Assembly: GCF_000003815.2 (NCBI RefSeq)
Contig: NC_049994.1
Span: forward strand, 8,293,530 to 8,323,264
Direction: 5' to 3'
Origin: Branchiostoma floridae
Lineage: Eukaryota; Chordata; Leptocardii; Amphioxiformes; Branchiostomatidae
DNA length: 29,735 nucleotides
Shown: piece after piece, positions 10,739 through 20,346 of the stretch
How positions within the stretch are numbered: the first letter of the stretch is position 1
Layout of the letters: every line of letters starts with the position of its first letter
Program-made: the position numbers and the translations under genes
The notes under the pieces: generated by a model
What the model was told of the DNA's origin: nothing
Database searches by the model: none
What the model saw: the letters and a program-made list of their open reading frames with translations, nothing else

Positions 10739-10786
10739 CTATATCTATATAGCCGGTATTACTGCCCTTCGACGTAACACACCAGC
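10739..10786. repeat. Inverted-repeat arm, right
   Basis: This is the partner of the arm at 9389-9436, read on the opposite strand: ATATAGCCGGTATTACTGCC and then a CACACCAGC end. The antisense LINE remnant lies between the two arms. Confidence 0.7.
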
Positions 10787-11006
10787 TTCGCAAGAACCGG
10801 TATTTGAGATCATGGCTGGTTTGCCCCCGAGTAGGATTAAGTGACTTGTCATTAGGTTTATCAATAACGCCATGTGATATCTTTCTGCCGTGTTATCAGA
10901 TAACCATTTGTCCTCTTGTTTATGTTAAACAGTTGGACCGCTGTAGCCATTTTAACATTTCAATTACACTACTGGTGATTCGATAATCATTGACAACTAT
11001 CCGGAC

Positions 11007-11080
11007 ATACGCCAGATAGCAATTACTCAAGCAACTTGATAAGATCTGGAAGTCTCTAGAGTAATTGCTGTCTGGCGTAT
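11007..11080. repeat. 22-bp inverted repeat beside telomere-like tract
   Basis: ATACGCCAGATAGCAATTAC continuing to TC (11007-11028) pairs with 11059-11080 with one mismatch in 22, around a 30-base loop. It lies about 150 bases before the TTAGGG tract and may be a small transposon or a stable hairpin. Confidence 0.85.
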
Positions 11081-11228
11081 CGTAATACCTGGGTGTCTAA
11101 CCTTCATCGATATTGCTATCCGGGTAGCCATGTGCTGGACTCTAACACCTGAGCCCCATTGACAGTGACGGTATACCCCACGGCCACGGGTGCACTGCTA
11201 TGTATGTACGTACTGAGGCTTGTAGCAT

Positions 11229-11362
11229 GGGTAGGGTAAGGGTAAGGGTTAGGGTTAGGGTTAGGGTTAGGGTTAGGGTTAGGGTTAGCGTTAGGGTTAG
11301 GGTTAGGGTTAGGGTTAGGGTTAGGGTTGTGGTTATGGTTGTGGTTGTGGTTGGGGTTAGGG
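11229..11362 (+). repeat. Interstitial telomere-like (TTAGGG) tract
   Basis: From 11249 to 11362 there are 19 hexamers in perfect register: six TTAGGG, one TTAGCG, six TTAGGG, then TTGTGG, TTATGG, two TTGTGG, TTGGGG and a last TTAGGG. Thirteen units are canonical. The 20 bases before it are GGGTA/GGGTAA variants. Canonical units sit in the middle and degenerate units at both edges. The tract has open frames on both strands only because of its periodicity. It is either an old internal telomeric insertion, repair patch or microsatellite, or a mark of a former chromosome end. Confidence 0.97.
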
Positions 11363-13760
11363 CTGTGAAGGACAGTGCCAAAAGTTGCTACGAATAACTT
11401 CCACGGTCGATTCTTTTGCCAGTGCTGCAGTAGAGTCTTGTGAGATTATAACATCAGAATATGGGTGTATCGTCACTCTTGTGAGGTTACATATTACAAT
11501 TTGTAACATTTTGATGAGGTAAATGTCCGTTGCACTACATTTTGCCAAGGTATTTTTGTAGACCTTCAGCATCCGCTGATAATCATATAAAGCCATCGAC
11601 AACCAAGCGTACGTCAGAGCCATCAATATCAGGAAGGTCAGAGAACTAAAAAAAAGAAAAGGGGCCCAGTTAGTGCCTTGTGTAGTGCTTCTCACCATTA
11701 AGGATAACTGTCTTCTGTGTAAGCAAAGCACTGCAAGATCCGTCTGATTTAGAATATGTGCTAAATTCTACAACCAAGGTATATTTAGAATATTGAAACA
11801 AATTCTTATCCAGAATCATTTTTCAACGTGGATTTTTACCTGTTCGACAGCTGATGTGCTGAATTGTAGTCAACTTTCCTTGTGTGTTTCTGTCAACGCC
11901 ATCATGAGTTTTAATGCTAAATAATTGTGTTCTCTAAAGACTATACAAGAAAGAGAAGAACCCACAGGAAATTGGTTTGTACCTCAATAGTTTCTTCCTG
12001 ACAAAGCGTACTATAAATTGCAGTCAAAGCTCATGGTAAAGGGATGTCTCTGTATGTGAAGAATTGAGAAAAAGATGCCATTCTCAAAGCTTGTTAACGA
12101 TTCAAACAGAAACTGATTTAGACTTTTAGATTAACAAATGGTCTGTTGTTGGCGTTTCTGAAATTATATATTAAGGTCAAACCATTTAAACTGCTTGGCA
12201 AGTCCCAAGATGATTTGATCTAAATGATCCCAGGCCATTTACGAGGCGTACGAGCATACTCTAAAGATTGGGTGATTATTCTGCTTTATAAACGTATATA
12301 CGGTGTCTTTAATTGCATAGAAAACACGTTGAATTTAATTTTGGCCTGTAATTTCAGTGACTGGGGGCGTGGTTTATGGCAATTCAAAATTTCAACTGTG
12401 TGAATGGTATTACTGTCTCAAATGGTATACATATATAGTGAGCAAATATGTGAATATCTGCAATGATGAGATTCCAGTGGCTGAAAGTCGCTAAGATTAG
12501 GTTACCGATAACGAATCAAGAAACCCTGATGAGACGAGATTGAAACCGAATTGATTACGCAATCGGAATACAATGTTACTGATTCAGTAAAAGGCTATCA
12601 TGTTACTGAATAAATTTTAGTATCAAAGTTTGAGTGAGCAACTTTCCTTTTGAAAAGTATAAAAACGACAGTAAATTCCTGACATGTTTTTAAAAGACAA
12701 CAAAATGAAGAAATACAAAACCTGTTATAATATCTTTAATACATGATTAATAATTTTAATCGTTAAAATGCATATATGGAGGATATAGATCTATTCATTA
12801 AAATCAAAAGACCGGTTCTGAAAAGAAATAATCAACAAAGAGCATGTATCAAAATATCAAAATTATATCACAATTACTCATTGCAATATCAGGTTATGTT
12901 TTATAGATAAGATGACATTTTCATTAGAGAGACTATCTTGATGTTACAAGATAAAATGTCAAGTCACTGTATCTTATTAATTCCAAAGACCGGAAGGTTG
13001 CTAGTGATAATTATATCTATGCATGAGATTTCATTTATGTGTCGGTTATTTAGGAAATATGGTCGCTTCAAATGTCAATTGGTACCTCATCAACAAATAA
13101 AAGTTATTTGCATAAGCGCAATCAATCCCATCAGTTTGACGGCGGAATTATTGTCTTAATAAAAAGAGAAAGTTTATTTGCAAATTTTTGCCCGAGGGCT
13201 AATTGCAACATGGGGCATACAGAATACATAGTAAACATACATAAACTAAAAGACTTTGGTATAGATACCAATGGTGACATGTGGAAACAAGTGACTATTC
13301 TATCAATAATAAGAACTGCTGAGAGATACGATCTAAGCATTTGGGGTTTGATTTATTTTCTTGGAGCAGTGGAAGACGAAGTGTCCCCCTTTTTCTATGA
13401 TGAGTTGGCTATGTGGTGTTAACAGGGTGATAGTTTTGTTTTCATCAGTTAACATTTTGAAATTAACTAATATTGATTTGTTTTCCGCGAGGGCCCTGAA
13501 TTTAATTGTAGCGCACATCAAAGATAGGTCTCGAAGCATATATTGCAGTACGTTTTATGGTACAGAAGTCGGCTATTGAAGGACAGCAGTTGTGTAATTT
13601 TAGCACCACACAGCAGTGATCATGAGGACACAATCTTATCGATTTTCTTTCCCCCTCCCCATTAATTTCTAGACCCCAATTTTGCGGGCGTGAAAAAAAC
13701 AGATTTTATTGCTCAGTGGGCTTGGCTTGTCATTGTCCTCCAATGGCACTTTGCGAATCA
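11363..13760. other. Unannotated (possible intron) sequence
   Basis: AT-rich sequence, with a strongly A+T stretch near 12660-12900. Several open frames (13072-13422, 116 codons; 11357-11731 minus, 124 codons) have no recognisable domain or homologous signature. No RNA gene or clear repeat is seen. Confidence 0.4.
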
Positions 13761-13763
13761 ATA

Positions 13764-13973
13764 TAAAGGTGGGCTCTCACTACACTTGGAACACCGGTGC
13801 GGCAATGTTCGCAGATGACTCAACGAATTTTCAGAGATAAAGAACGAATTTTATTTCGTTTTGTATATTTTGTTGTATTTTAAGTCATACGTTTACGTTT
13901 GACGTATTACGCAATATCTAAATTATTAAAAATCGCGAAAATAACAAACCAAGTGCAGTGAGATAGCACCTTA
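13764..13973. mobile_element. MITE family 1, copy 2
   Basis: The left end, AAGGTGGGCTCTCACTACAC then GGAACACCGGTGCGGCA, pairs with a shortened right end, CCAAGTGCAGTGAGATAGCA then CCTT. The interior shows CAGAGATAAAGAACGAATTT, TTTGTTGT, AAGTCATACG and ATTACGCAATATCTAAATTA, matching copy 3 directly and copy 1 in reverse complement. The right end lacks the CACCGG part, so this copy has an internal deletion. It is non-coding. Confidence 0.85.
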
Positions 13974-14690
13974 AGACTTTGTCGGGTATTGATGTAGCAA
14001 GAATTCATAAAGATGTAACATCCTCCCGTGTCCTCGGATGACTCTACCATGAGCCAAAGCAGAACATCAACAATAAATCCAAGAATTATGATTTGGTTTC
14101 ATTGACGTGATGATAACATTGCGTTGGCCAATAATGATTCGAAGAATATACAAATTTGCAGCCTGGAATTGGTAAGAAAAATGAATTCCTATGGGAATCA
14201 TGTAATTTAGTCTCTGAGATGGTCATTAAAGCATTAGCTAGCAAGGAACTGATGAAATTTACTCCAAATGTCATTACCATGTTTCTTTTAGAAATAGAAG
14301 TTGAACACTAATATTTGCTGTGAAAAAAAAAAAACTTCTATTGGTATAATTGCGTAAGCTCCATTCCCCTAGCAAATATTTACAACCAGTATGCTGCTTG
14401 CGGGTACGGTGAACGTAATAGCTTTATATAATGGTTGTAAACATAAGACCGCTTGCATGCTGGTAAGGACGATTTTTCCATTAATTTTACAACTCTCACC
14501 CCGCTGAGTTTAAAGGCACGTCAGACATCCGGTGCCCTCGATGCCCATTTATGAACATTCAAGTATTGCTTAATGGTCTCATTACATGAATTCGATTTGA
14601 ACTTTCAATCTTTCCAGTCGTAAGATGTAATCATCATCAACATCATAGTCGTCGCGCAGCTGGTGATATGAGAACACATTCTTAATAAAA
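13974..14690. other. Unannotated sequence
   Basis: No gene, RNA or repeat is recognised between MITE copy 2 and the 134-bp duplication. Confidence 0.4.
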
Positions 14691-14950
14691 AACTTATGCA
14701 GACGTTCTCAGTATTGCATGACCTTATACCGAGCTTTCCTGACGCAACAAAAGTTTTGGGTATTTTGTCAATAATATTTTAGTGTTGAAAAGACAAATCT
14801 CAAGAGTCTTTCTGGTCAGCTAAAGCTTATGTCGGCGTTTTCAGTATAACATGAGCTTACCCCGAGCCGTCCTGGTGCAACAAAAGTTTTTAGTATTTTG
14901 CCAATAATATTTTAGTGTTGAAAGCCAAGTCAAGTCTCAAGCGTAAGATT
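14690..14950. repeat. 134-bp tandem duplication
   Basis: Two adjacent units share the phrases CTTATG, GCAACAAAAGTTTT (14743 and 14877) and CAATAATATTTTAGTGTTGA. The period is 134 throughout, with scattered substitutions, so the duplication is neither new nor very old. Confidence 0.85.
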
Positions 14951-15213
14951 AAACTTAAGACTTCCTTTGCACTTTACAACCTCACCGGGCGCCGTCTTAA
15001 AGGATGTAGATGTAAAATATTCACTATCCTTGGCGCCTCGGGGATGAAGGTTATATCTTATCGATTTAACGCCTTGGACCCAATGAATCTTCAAACCGTA
15101 ATTTTGCGGTTTTCAAAACCGATTTTTTTCAAATTGGTGTTCTTTTACAATGTATCCTGGAGAACCCTGGTTCACAGTGATGACGCAAGGAGACATCAAT
15201 TTATGGACGCTCA

Positions 15214-15457
15214 TTAAAAATGGTATCTCACTGCAATTGGGGCACCGGTGGGGCACTGCGGGGTTCAAAACATTACTCAGTGAATTCCAGAGATAAAGAA
15301 CGAATAATCATACGTTTTGTGTTTTTTGTTGTCTTTCTAAGTCATACTGTTACATATTACGCAATACCTAAATTATAGAAATATCTGACAGAATAATACA
15401 ACATTGCCGTAGTGAACGAACCCCGCAGTGCCGCCACGCAGAGATACCACTTTAAAA
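15214..15457. mobile_element. MITE family 1, copy 3
   Basis: This is the most symmetrical copy. The left end (TGGTATCTCACTGCAATTGG, then GGCACCGGTGGGGCACTGCG) matches the right end (CGAACCCCGCAGTGCCGCCA, then GAGATACCAC). TTAAA-like bases lie on both sides, consistent with a TA-rich target. The interior shares CAGAGATAAAGAACGAAT, AAGTCATAC and TTACGCAATACCTAAATTAT with copy 2. It is non-coding and probably depends on a DNA transposase encoded elsewhere. Confidence 0.9.
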
Positions 15458-16230
15458 TCTCGTCAGATACGGCGGTTTGCTTAAACTGAGCTATTCCACA
15501 AAATGGCACGATATTGTAATTATTATTTTTACTGCATTTGGATGTAGCAATAGTATATAGTATAGAGTGAACTTATTTCTCAGCTAAGCGACATCTGTCG
15601 CATTGCAGTCATTACTTGGTAAGACATCTGGAGCCGCAAAGTTAAGAAAATCTATTCAGCATGCCAAACCTGCTTTGTTGCGTACAACTTCTTTGGTGGC
15701 TGGAGGCTTAATATGTGTTTAGAGGCGCAAGCAATATGCTTGAAAGTTTTTTCCACCATTGCATAACTGTGGCGTCTGCCAATTTCATTAGGCTTTGGAG
15801 TTAGGATTCGTCTAACGCATCTGATATCTCACGCAAGGACATCTATTTCATCAGAAGTTTTAATGAGAAGAAAGTGATCCAGCCATTAGATTAGATCCGT
15901 TGGGGTAATTGTTGGTTAGACTTTAAATTGATGTCTCCTGGGACGTAATGTTCATATCAGGTGCACAGACAAGGTACTAGAAACCACAGTTGGTATTATG
16001 AGATATAAAGGAAATGTCAATCAAAACACAATAGGTATCAAGGATTGGTTTCTAATGTTAATGAGATTTTTAAATGCCGATAAAAGGTGAATCCAGACAT
16101 AGAGAGAACGTGACCAAGATACTGTGTTAGTTTATTATCAAATTATTGGATCATGCTAACCCTAGTAGTTTTTAACTGCCACAATAACTGCAATGAATAA
16201 AATGAATTGATACAACAGTAATCTCCATGG
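15458..16230. other. Unannotated (possible intron) sequence
   Basis: No recognisable coding, RNA or repeat content. Confidence 0.4.
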
Positions 16231-16340
16231 AGATCCTACGGTAGCATAAGTATCGAAAGCTGCCAGATGAGTGAAGTCGACTTAGGAGTGTGTTTGGCTA
16301 CCGGTAGCTTTTGATACTATTTTATGCTACCGAAGGATCT
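16231..16340. mobile_element. Short inverted-repeat element (110 bp)
   Basis: AGATCCTACGGTAGCATAAG at the left matches CTACCGAAGGATCT at the right as a reverse complement. The pairing continues inward through GTATCGAAAGCT and AGCTTTTGATAC. The right arm has about three extra bases. Arms are about 36-41 bases and the centre about 33 bases. It is a small fold-back or MITE-like unit. Confidence 0.8.
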
Positions 16341-17353
16341 GCTTAGACATTAGTACAGTGAATCTAAAAAAAAAATTAAGAACAATAACTATCAATCGTG
16401 TATACGTACCAGAATACTTCAAAGTGAATTATGTAAGTATCATAAGTATTTTCCTGGAAATAGTAAAATTACTGTATCATTCCAAAGTATGAAAAATACT
16501 ATCCAAAGCCATTTGACATTTACAGAAACATACACTTAGCGCTTTCATCAGCTGAGGCAGGTGTGGCATTGACCGATGAGGCTCTGTTGTGCTATTCATG
16601 GTGATTCATACGGTGTGTCCTTCTGTTGACCATGTGGATCGAAGCGTTGATGTCAATGCATTCTCAAGTAACACCAAGTTAGAGTCTACTCACGAAAGTC
16701 AACTATTAATATTGCAGGCTGTTTTCCGGTTGCTGTGAGCAGCAAAATCTTGATGAATTGTAATTATAAGGTGTACAGAATTCAATGGCATAGAACTTCG
16801 TTGATTAATACGTTTTTATCGGATTCGTTGCCACCACATTGTTCATTCACGAACGTCGATTTGGGAGCTGTCAAAATATATCCATCATGCTTCTACGTGG
16901 GCGTAACAAATTTTTGACTTATTATTTCGAATACCCGAAGGGAATGTCTGAGTAAATCGAATTAATGATGTGTTATTAGAGTTCATTATGAGATACTGTT
17001 GAGTCATGTTCTGTAACATTGGATGAGACATTCACCAATTAAACGCGGAGTCTTAAAGAATCTAATATCATCATATTGTAATTACCTTTTATCACCACGT
17101 CATTACGTCAAAATTGGTCTAAGTATGACGACAAGACAAGTATTAAAACTTCTATTTTGATAAATGTGTAAAATGTTGTAGTGTGTACATAGACACTCTT
17201 AGTCAGACTCCAGCGGACTAAAAAAAACGTGTGTAAACCCAGACTATGGTATTCATAGGTCTACTTACGTGACACTACTCCATCTACAACAATCTTTCGA
17301 TAAGCCTAAGTTATTTTCCTCATAATCTGACTGACTTTACCTTTAACTTTCAG
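16341..17353. other. Sequence upstream of receptor exon
   Basis: No gene is recognised. The right end is a good 3' splice site: pyrimidine-rich CTTTACCTTTAACTTTCAG ending at 17353, with CTGAC sequences just before it that could serve as a branch region. Confidence 0.45.
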
Positions 17354-17604
17354 AAGCAGTAACAAGAACAGCTTGTGGATGTGCTGAAACCCTGAGTTGG
17401 CAGTATTCTGACGACAGTGACCGTTCTGCTGGCTTAAGAAGACAGAGTACGTTGTTATCCCAGCCAATCAACACGCCATGAACTAAATCCTCAACATATT
17501 ATCTGATCAGCTAGCGGCTGATGTACTTTTCTCCTGACAACGTGTTTTGATTTATCATCGAGTGGATTTGATTGTGAGGCGACGCCTGAACGTTGTATCA
17601 GAAC
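17354..17604 (+). other. Inferred 5' UTR part of receptor exon
   Basis: This stretch runs from the acceptor at 17353 to the start codon at 17605 with no competing gene. It has short upstream open frames. Assigning it as untranslated leader is an inference from the acceptor and the first in-frame ATG that precedes a plausible receptor N terminus. Confidence 0.45.
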
Positions 17605-18473
17605 ATGGAAGACACTTTCAACTTCAGCAATCTCTCCATGACACTTCTCGGTCCAGAAGACCGATNNNNNNNNNNNNNNNNNNNNNNNNNNNNNNNNNNN
17701 NNNNNNNNNNNNNNNNNNNNNNNNNNNNNNNNNNNNNNNNNNNNNNNNNNNNNNNNNNNNNNNNNNNNNNNNNNNNNNNNNNNNNNNNNNNNTAGAACAT
17801 GGGACTACGGATGGCATTACATGTGCTATGATGACCACTGGCCAACCAAGCAGGCTAGACCAATCTACATCGCTCCTTGTTTGTAATAGGTTTTGCTCTC
17901 CCCTTTCTGTTGATAACGGTTTGCTACATCAACATCCTTAGAAATCTCTGGTGCGTACCACAGGAGCTGCAAAGCAATCAGAAATGGGATGGCATGAAAA
18001 GATCTATTCTGACAAAGAAAAAGGCGGCTAAGATGGTTATAGTTGTAGTCCTAGTCTTCGGAATATGTTGGCTACCACATCACGTTACAACCATGTGGAT
18101 TAGTTTTGGGGATTTCCCCTTCAACCAACTTACGTTCATACTAAAAATTACTGCTCACTGTCTCTCATATGCTAACTCCTGTATGAACCCGATTATATAC
18201 GTCTTCATGTCAGATAACTTTAAGAAAGATTTCGGTCACATTCTCGGTTCTGTATCGCGAAGACGAAGCGTGTCTAGTAACCAAAGGAAAAGTACGTTTA
18301 GAACAAGTCTTGAGGTTAACACGAACCATAGTTACGGTCCCTCTTGGTTTAGGGTGGTTTATACCAGACGTGGATCACGGGGGTCAGCAGCTTCAGACGG
18401 CAATCCGAATAATGTACAGATCATGATGAACAATGGGCATTTATCCAACAATCTAGAGGAGCATCGATTGTAA
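17605..18473 (+). CDS. Galanin/allatostatin-A-like neuropeptide GPCR, gapped and frameshifted
   Basis: This encodes a rhodopsin-class receptor of the plasma membrane that would couple a neuropeptide signal to G proteins. The ATG at 17605 opens a short N terminus with two N-glycosylation sequons (NFS, NLS). The frame then enters 127 unknown bases. After the gap (17794) comes extracellular loop 2, with its conserved cysteine in YMCYDD and a HWP motif like that of galanin receptors. TM5 follows from about 17880. TM6 has CWLPHH (about 18066) and TM7 has ITAHCLSYANS and NPIIY (about 18186). Helix 8 contains NFKKDF, and the tail of about 80 residues starts with a basic, serine-rich patch. WLPHH, FGxFP and ITAHCLxYxNS are features of galanin and allatostatin-A receptors rather than kisspeptin receptors. 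TM1 to TM4 (about 450 bases) are missing. Loop 2 and TM5 are in different frames: the first stops at 17884, and the second runs to the stop at 18471-18473. Either the assembly has errors or the locus is a damaged copy. The family call is firm; the ligand is not. Confidence 0.85.
17666..17792. other. Assembly gap (127 N) inside the receptor
   Basis: This sized gap replaces the part of the receptor from just after its N terminus to extracellular loop 2. Real class A receptors need roughly 450 bases for TM1 to TM4, so the estimated gap length is too small unless exons are lost or lie elsewhere. The two flanks happen to be in the same frame across the 127 N, but since the true length is unknown this carries no weight. 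Confidence 0.99.
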
Positions 18474-18742
18474 TGTTGGTACACAGAATGTAAGGTTGTA
18501 AAAAATCAATCATCAATGGTTATTTTATGTGTTTCTATTATTTGAAGGGACAACGTATGAAACGAAGCGTATGTACGTATGGAGTGTTGCTTATCTTATG
18601 TTGACATGTCACTAGTATATTGCTAAATATCACTGAATATTTGCATACTAAAATTGCATTTACTGCCAAGTGTCATTTACTGTCATAACTGGTGTACAGC
18701 CGCACAATAGTCAAGATTGTTAAAACACGTATGGGAAATAAA
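18474..18742 (+). promoter_or_regulatory. Receptor 3' UTR and polyadenylation signal
   Basis: After the stop codon the sequence is AT-rich. A canonical AATAAA lies at 18737-18742, followed by a T-rich stretch (TTTATTTTGT) about 20-30 bases on, as expected for cleavage and polyadenylation. A second AATAAA at 18896-18901 could give a longer transcript. Confidence 0.6.
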
Positions 18743-19010
18743 GGTAATGTCTACTTTACAAGTGGCTTTATTTTGTCACATGTGGCCCTCTACCTTATGT
18801 AAAAGTTGATATGTAAGATAAAAGAGGACTTCTTCTGCAGATTCATTTGTTTCATTTGTTTCAAATACGAAAAAAAGGTATGGAGACAAAGAAACAATAA
18901 AATGATTATGGCAACATAGTTGATGGTGATTTCTTCCGTCGATTCTACACTAGCTATAGTTTGTTTTATTCATTAGCACTACACAAGGGAACGCAGAATT
19001 TAGAAGAAAA

Positions 19011-19316
19011 TTTAGCACTATCTTATAAATTTTAGCTCGTTTTTTGTTATCGACGTTTTTATCTTCAGCTGCTATTTTAGGGATATACACATCACCCTCC
19101 ACTCACGATAACGATGTTTTGCATGAATCAGACAGGGTTATATAAATGGAGCTTTAGATAATCCTGTCAAAACTAAGCCTGTCAGTTGTTCTAAACCCGG
19201 TCCAATCACTTCTATATACAAAGCTATACATAGCCATTGGGCAGACAAGCTTATTTTGGGAAATTGCTCTTTACACGGGCTTATAATGACGCCAACTTAA
19301 ATCTAAAATAGTTTAA
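19011..19316. repeat. Tandem duplication, copy 1
   Basis: This unit runs from TTTAGCACTATCTTAT through ATCTTCAG, CTATTTTAGGGA, GAGCTTT, CAAAACTAAG, CAGACAAGCTTATT and TTTACACGGGCTTA to CTTAAATCTAAAATAGTTTAA. The same order occurs in 19754-20346. Similarity is clear but with many substitutions. It is non-coding. Confidence 0.85.
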
Positions 19317-19749
19317 CCCTATCCAGACTGGGGAGGGGGGGGGGGTCTAAAAGTGCCTGCGGCAACTTTGATGTCGTATAGCTAACGGCTTATGCTAGAA
19401 CAACCAAACTTTGTGACTTTTCCTTTTTTTTTATTGGTAACTTTTTTGTGTGAAATATTTAGGTATTATGGGAATTCCCCGTTTTAGCCCAAAAAATTAA
19501 TGAAGGGCGTCATAATTGTGTCATATTACGTCATAATGATATAAAAATTTCAGGAGTAATGAAACTTGACGAGCATATCACCACCTGCAAATTTTGATCT
19601 TACGGTAAGCCGTTTTTAAAATACGAAGGGCGAATGACCCCCCCCCCCCCCAGTCCAGAGAATGCAAATAAAGCCCCGTCTGGAAATGGTTAAAGTTGGC
19701 GCGGACGCCTTAACACCCCACCCCCACCCCACCCGCTAGATAGGGTTAA
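19313..19749. mobile_element. TTAA-flanked, G-rich non-autonomous element (piggyBac-like)
   Basis: The element starts after TTAA (19313-19316) with CCCTATCCAGACTGGGG and a long G run. It ends with a C-rich stretch and CTAGATAGGG before TTAA (19746-19749). The last ten bases are the complement of the first ten with one mismatch. TTAA target duplication and a CCC start are marks of the piggyBac superfamily. A second terminal-like sequence (CCCCGTCTGGAAATGG, 19674-19689) also abuts a TTAA, and another TTAA lies at 19710-19713, so the right side may hold two nested ends. A 14-base C run lies at 19638-19651. There is no coding capacity. The element sits exactly between two tandem copies of the surrounding unit. 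The superfamily call rests only on the ends. Confidence 0.65.
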
Positions 19750-19753
19750 GCAG

Positions 19754-20346
19754 ATTTAGCACTATCTTATTATTCATAGACGCTCGTAATTAGTTATACA
19801 CATTTATATCTTCAGTTACTATTTTAGGGACGTACGCTTTGCCCTTGACTCATGATCCATATCGATATGTCAAACATAGGACACGCTATAGCATAACGTC
19901 TACTTGAAAACATCGCTCTCAGAATACTAAAGGAATGGCTTGGGAAATCCAATGACTTAGTAGGATTCTGGAAGGACTAAGGCAATGACAGAAACTAAAT
20001 AAGAAATGATACAGCCATGCAAACTTTCAAAAAACCTCTTCTATCTGAATATGATTTTTTAAGAAATCTTTGAGAGCATTCCGGAAAAAAGAGGCTATTT
20101 CGAGTATCAATGGGTTATCACGAGGCTATCAAAGGTATATTTCATCTGGATGAAGATGCCTTGAATAAAACAGATAGAGTGATATGAATAGAGCTTTGGG
20201 CAATCCTTTCAAAACTAAGTCTGGCAGTTGTTTCAATCCCTTCTACATACAAAGCTATATATAGCCAGTCAGCAGACAAGCTTATTGGAGGAAATTTCTC
20301 TTTACACGGGCTTACAATGACGCCACCTTAAATCTAAAATGGTTTA
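19754..20346. repeat. Tandem duplication, copy 2, with 280-bp extra segment
   Basis: 19754-19880 matches the start of copy 1 and about 20165-20346 matches its end. Between them are about 280 bases absent from copy 1. Either copy 2 gained an insertion or copy 1 lost this part. Copy 2 ends in GGTTTAAGTTG, the counterpart of the TTAA at which copy 1 meets the mobile element. Confidence 0.8.

Noticed and set aside
11142-11397. Low-complexity open frames on both strands (VRVR and TLTL repeats)
   Set aside because: These are translations of the TTAGGG tract, whose six-base period leaves frames open.
13072-13422. 116-codon open frame
   Set aside because: No family motif and overlapping open frames on both strands; treated as chance, though an exon cannot be fully excluded.
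14915-15217. 100-codon open frame after the 134-bp duplication
   Set aside because: It begins inside the repeat and ends at a MITE boundary, with no domain.
17877-18473. Receptor fragment as an independent 198-codon gene
   Set aside because: The frame starts at a TTG inside TM5 and lacks TM1-TM4; it is the 3' part of the same receptor after a frame slip.
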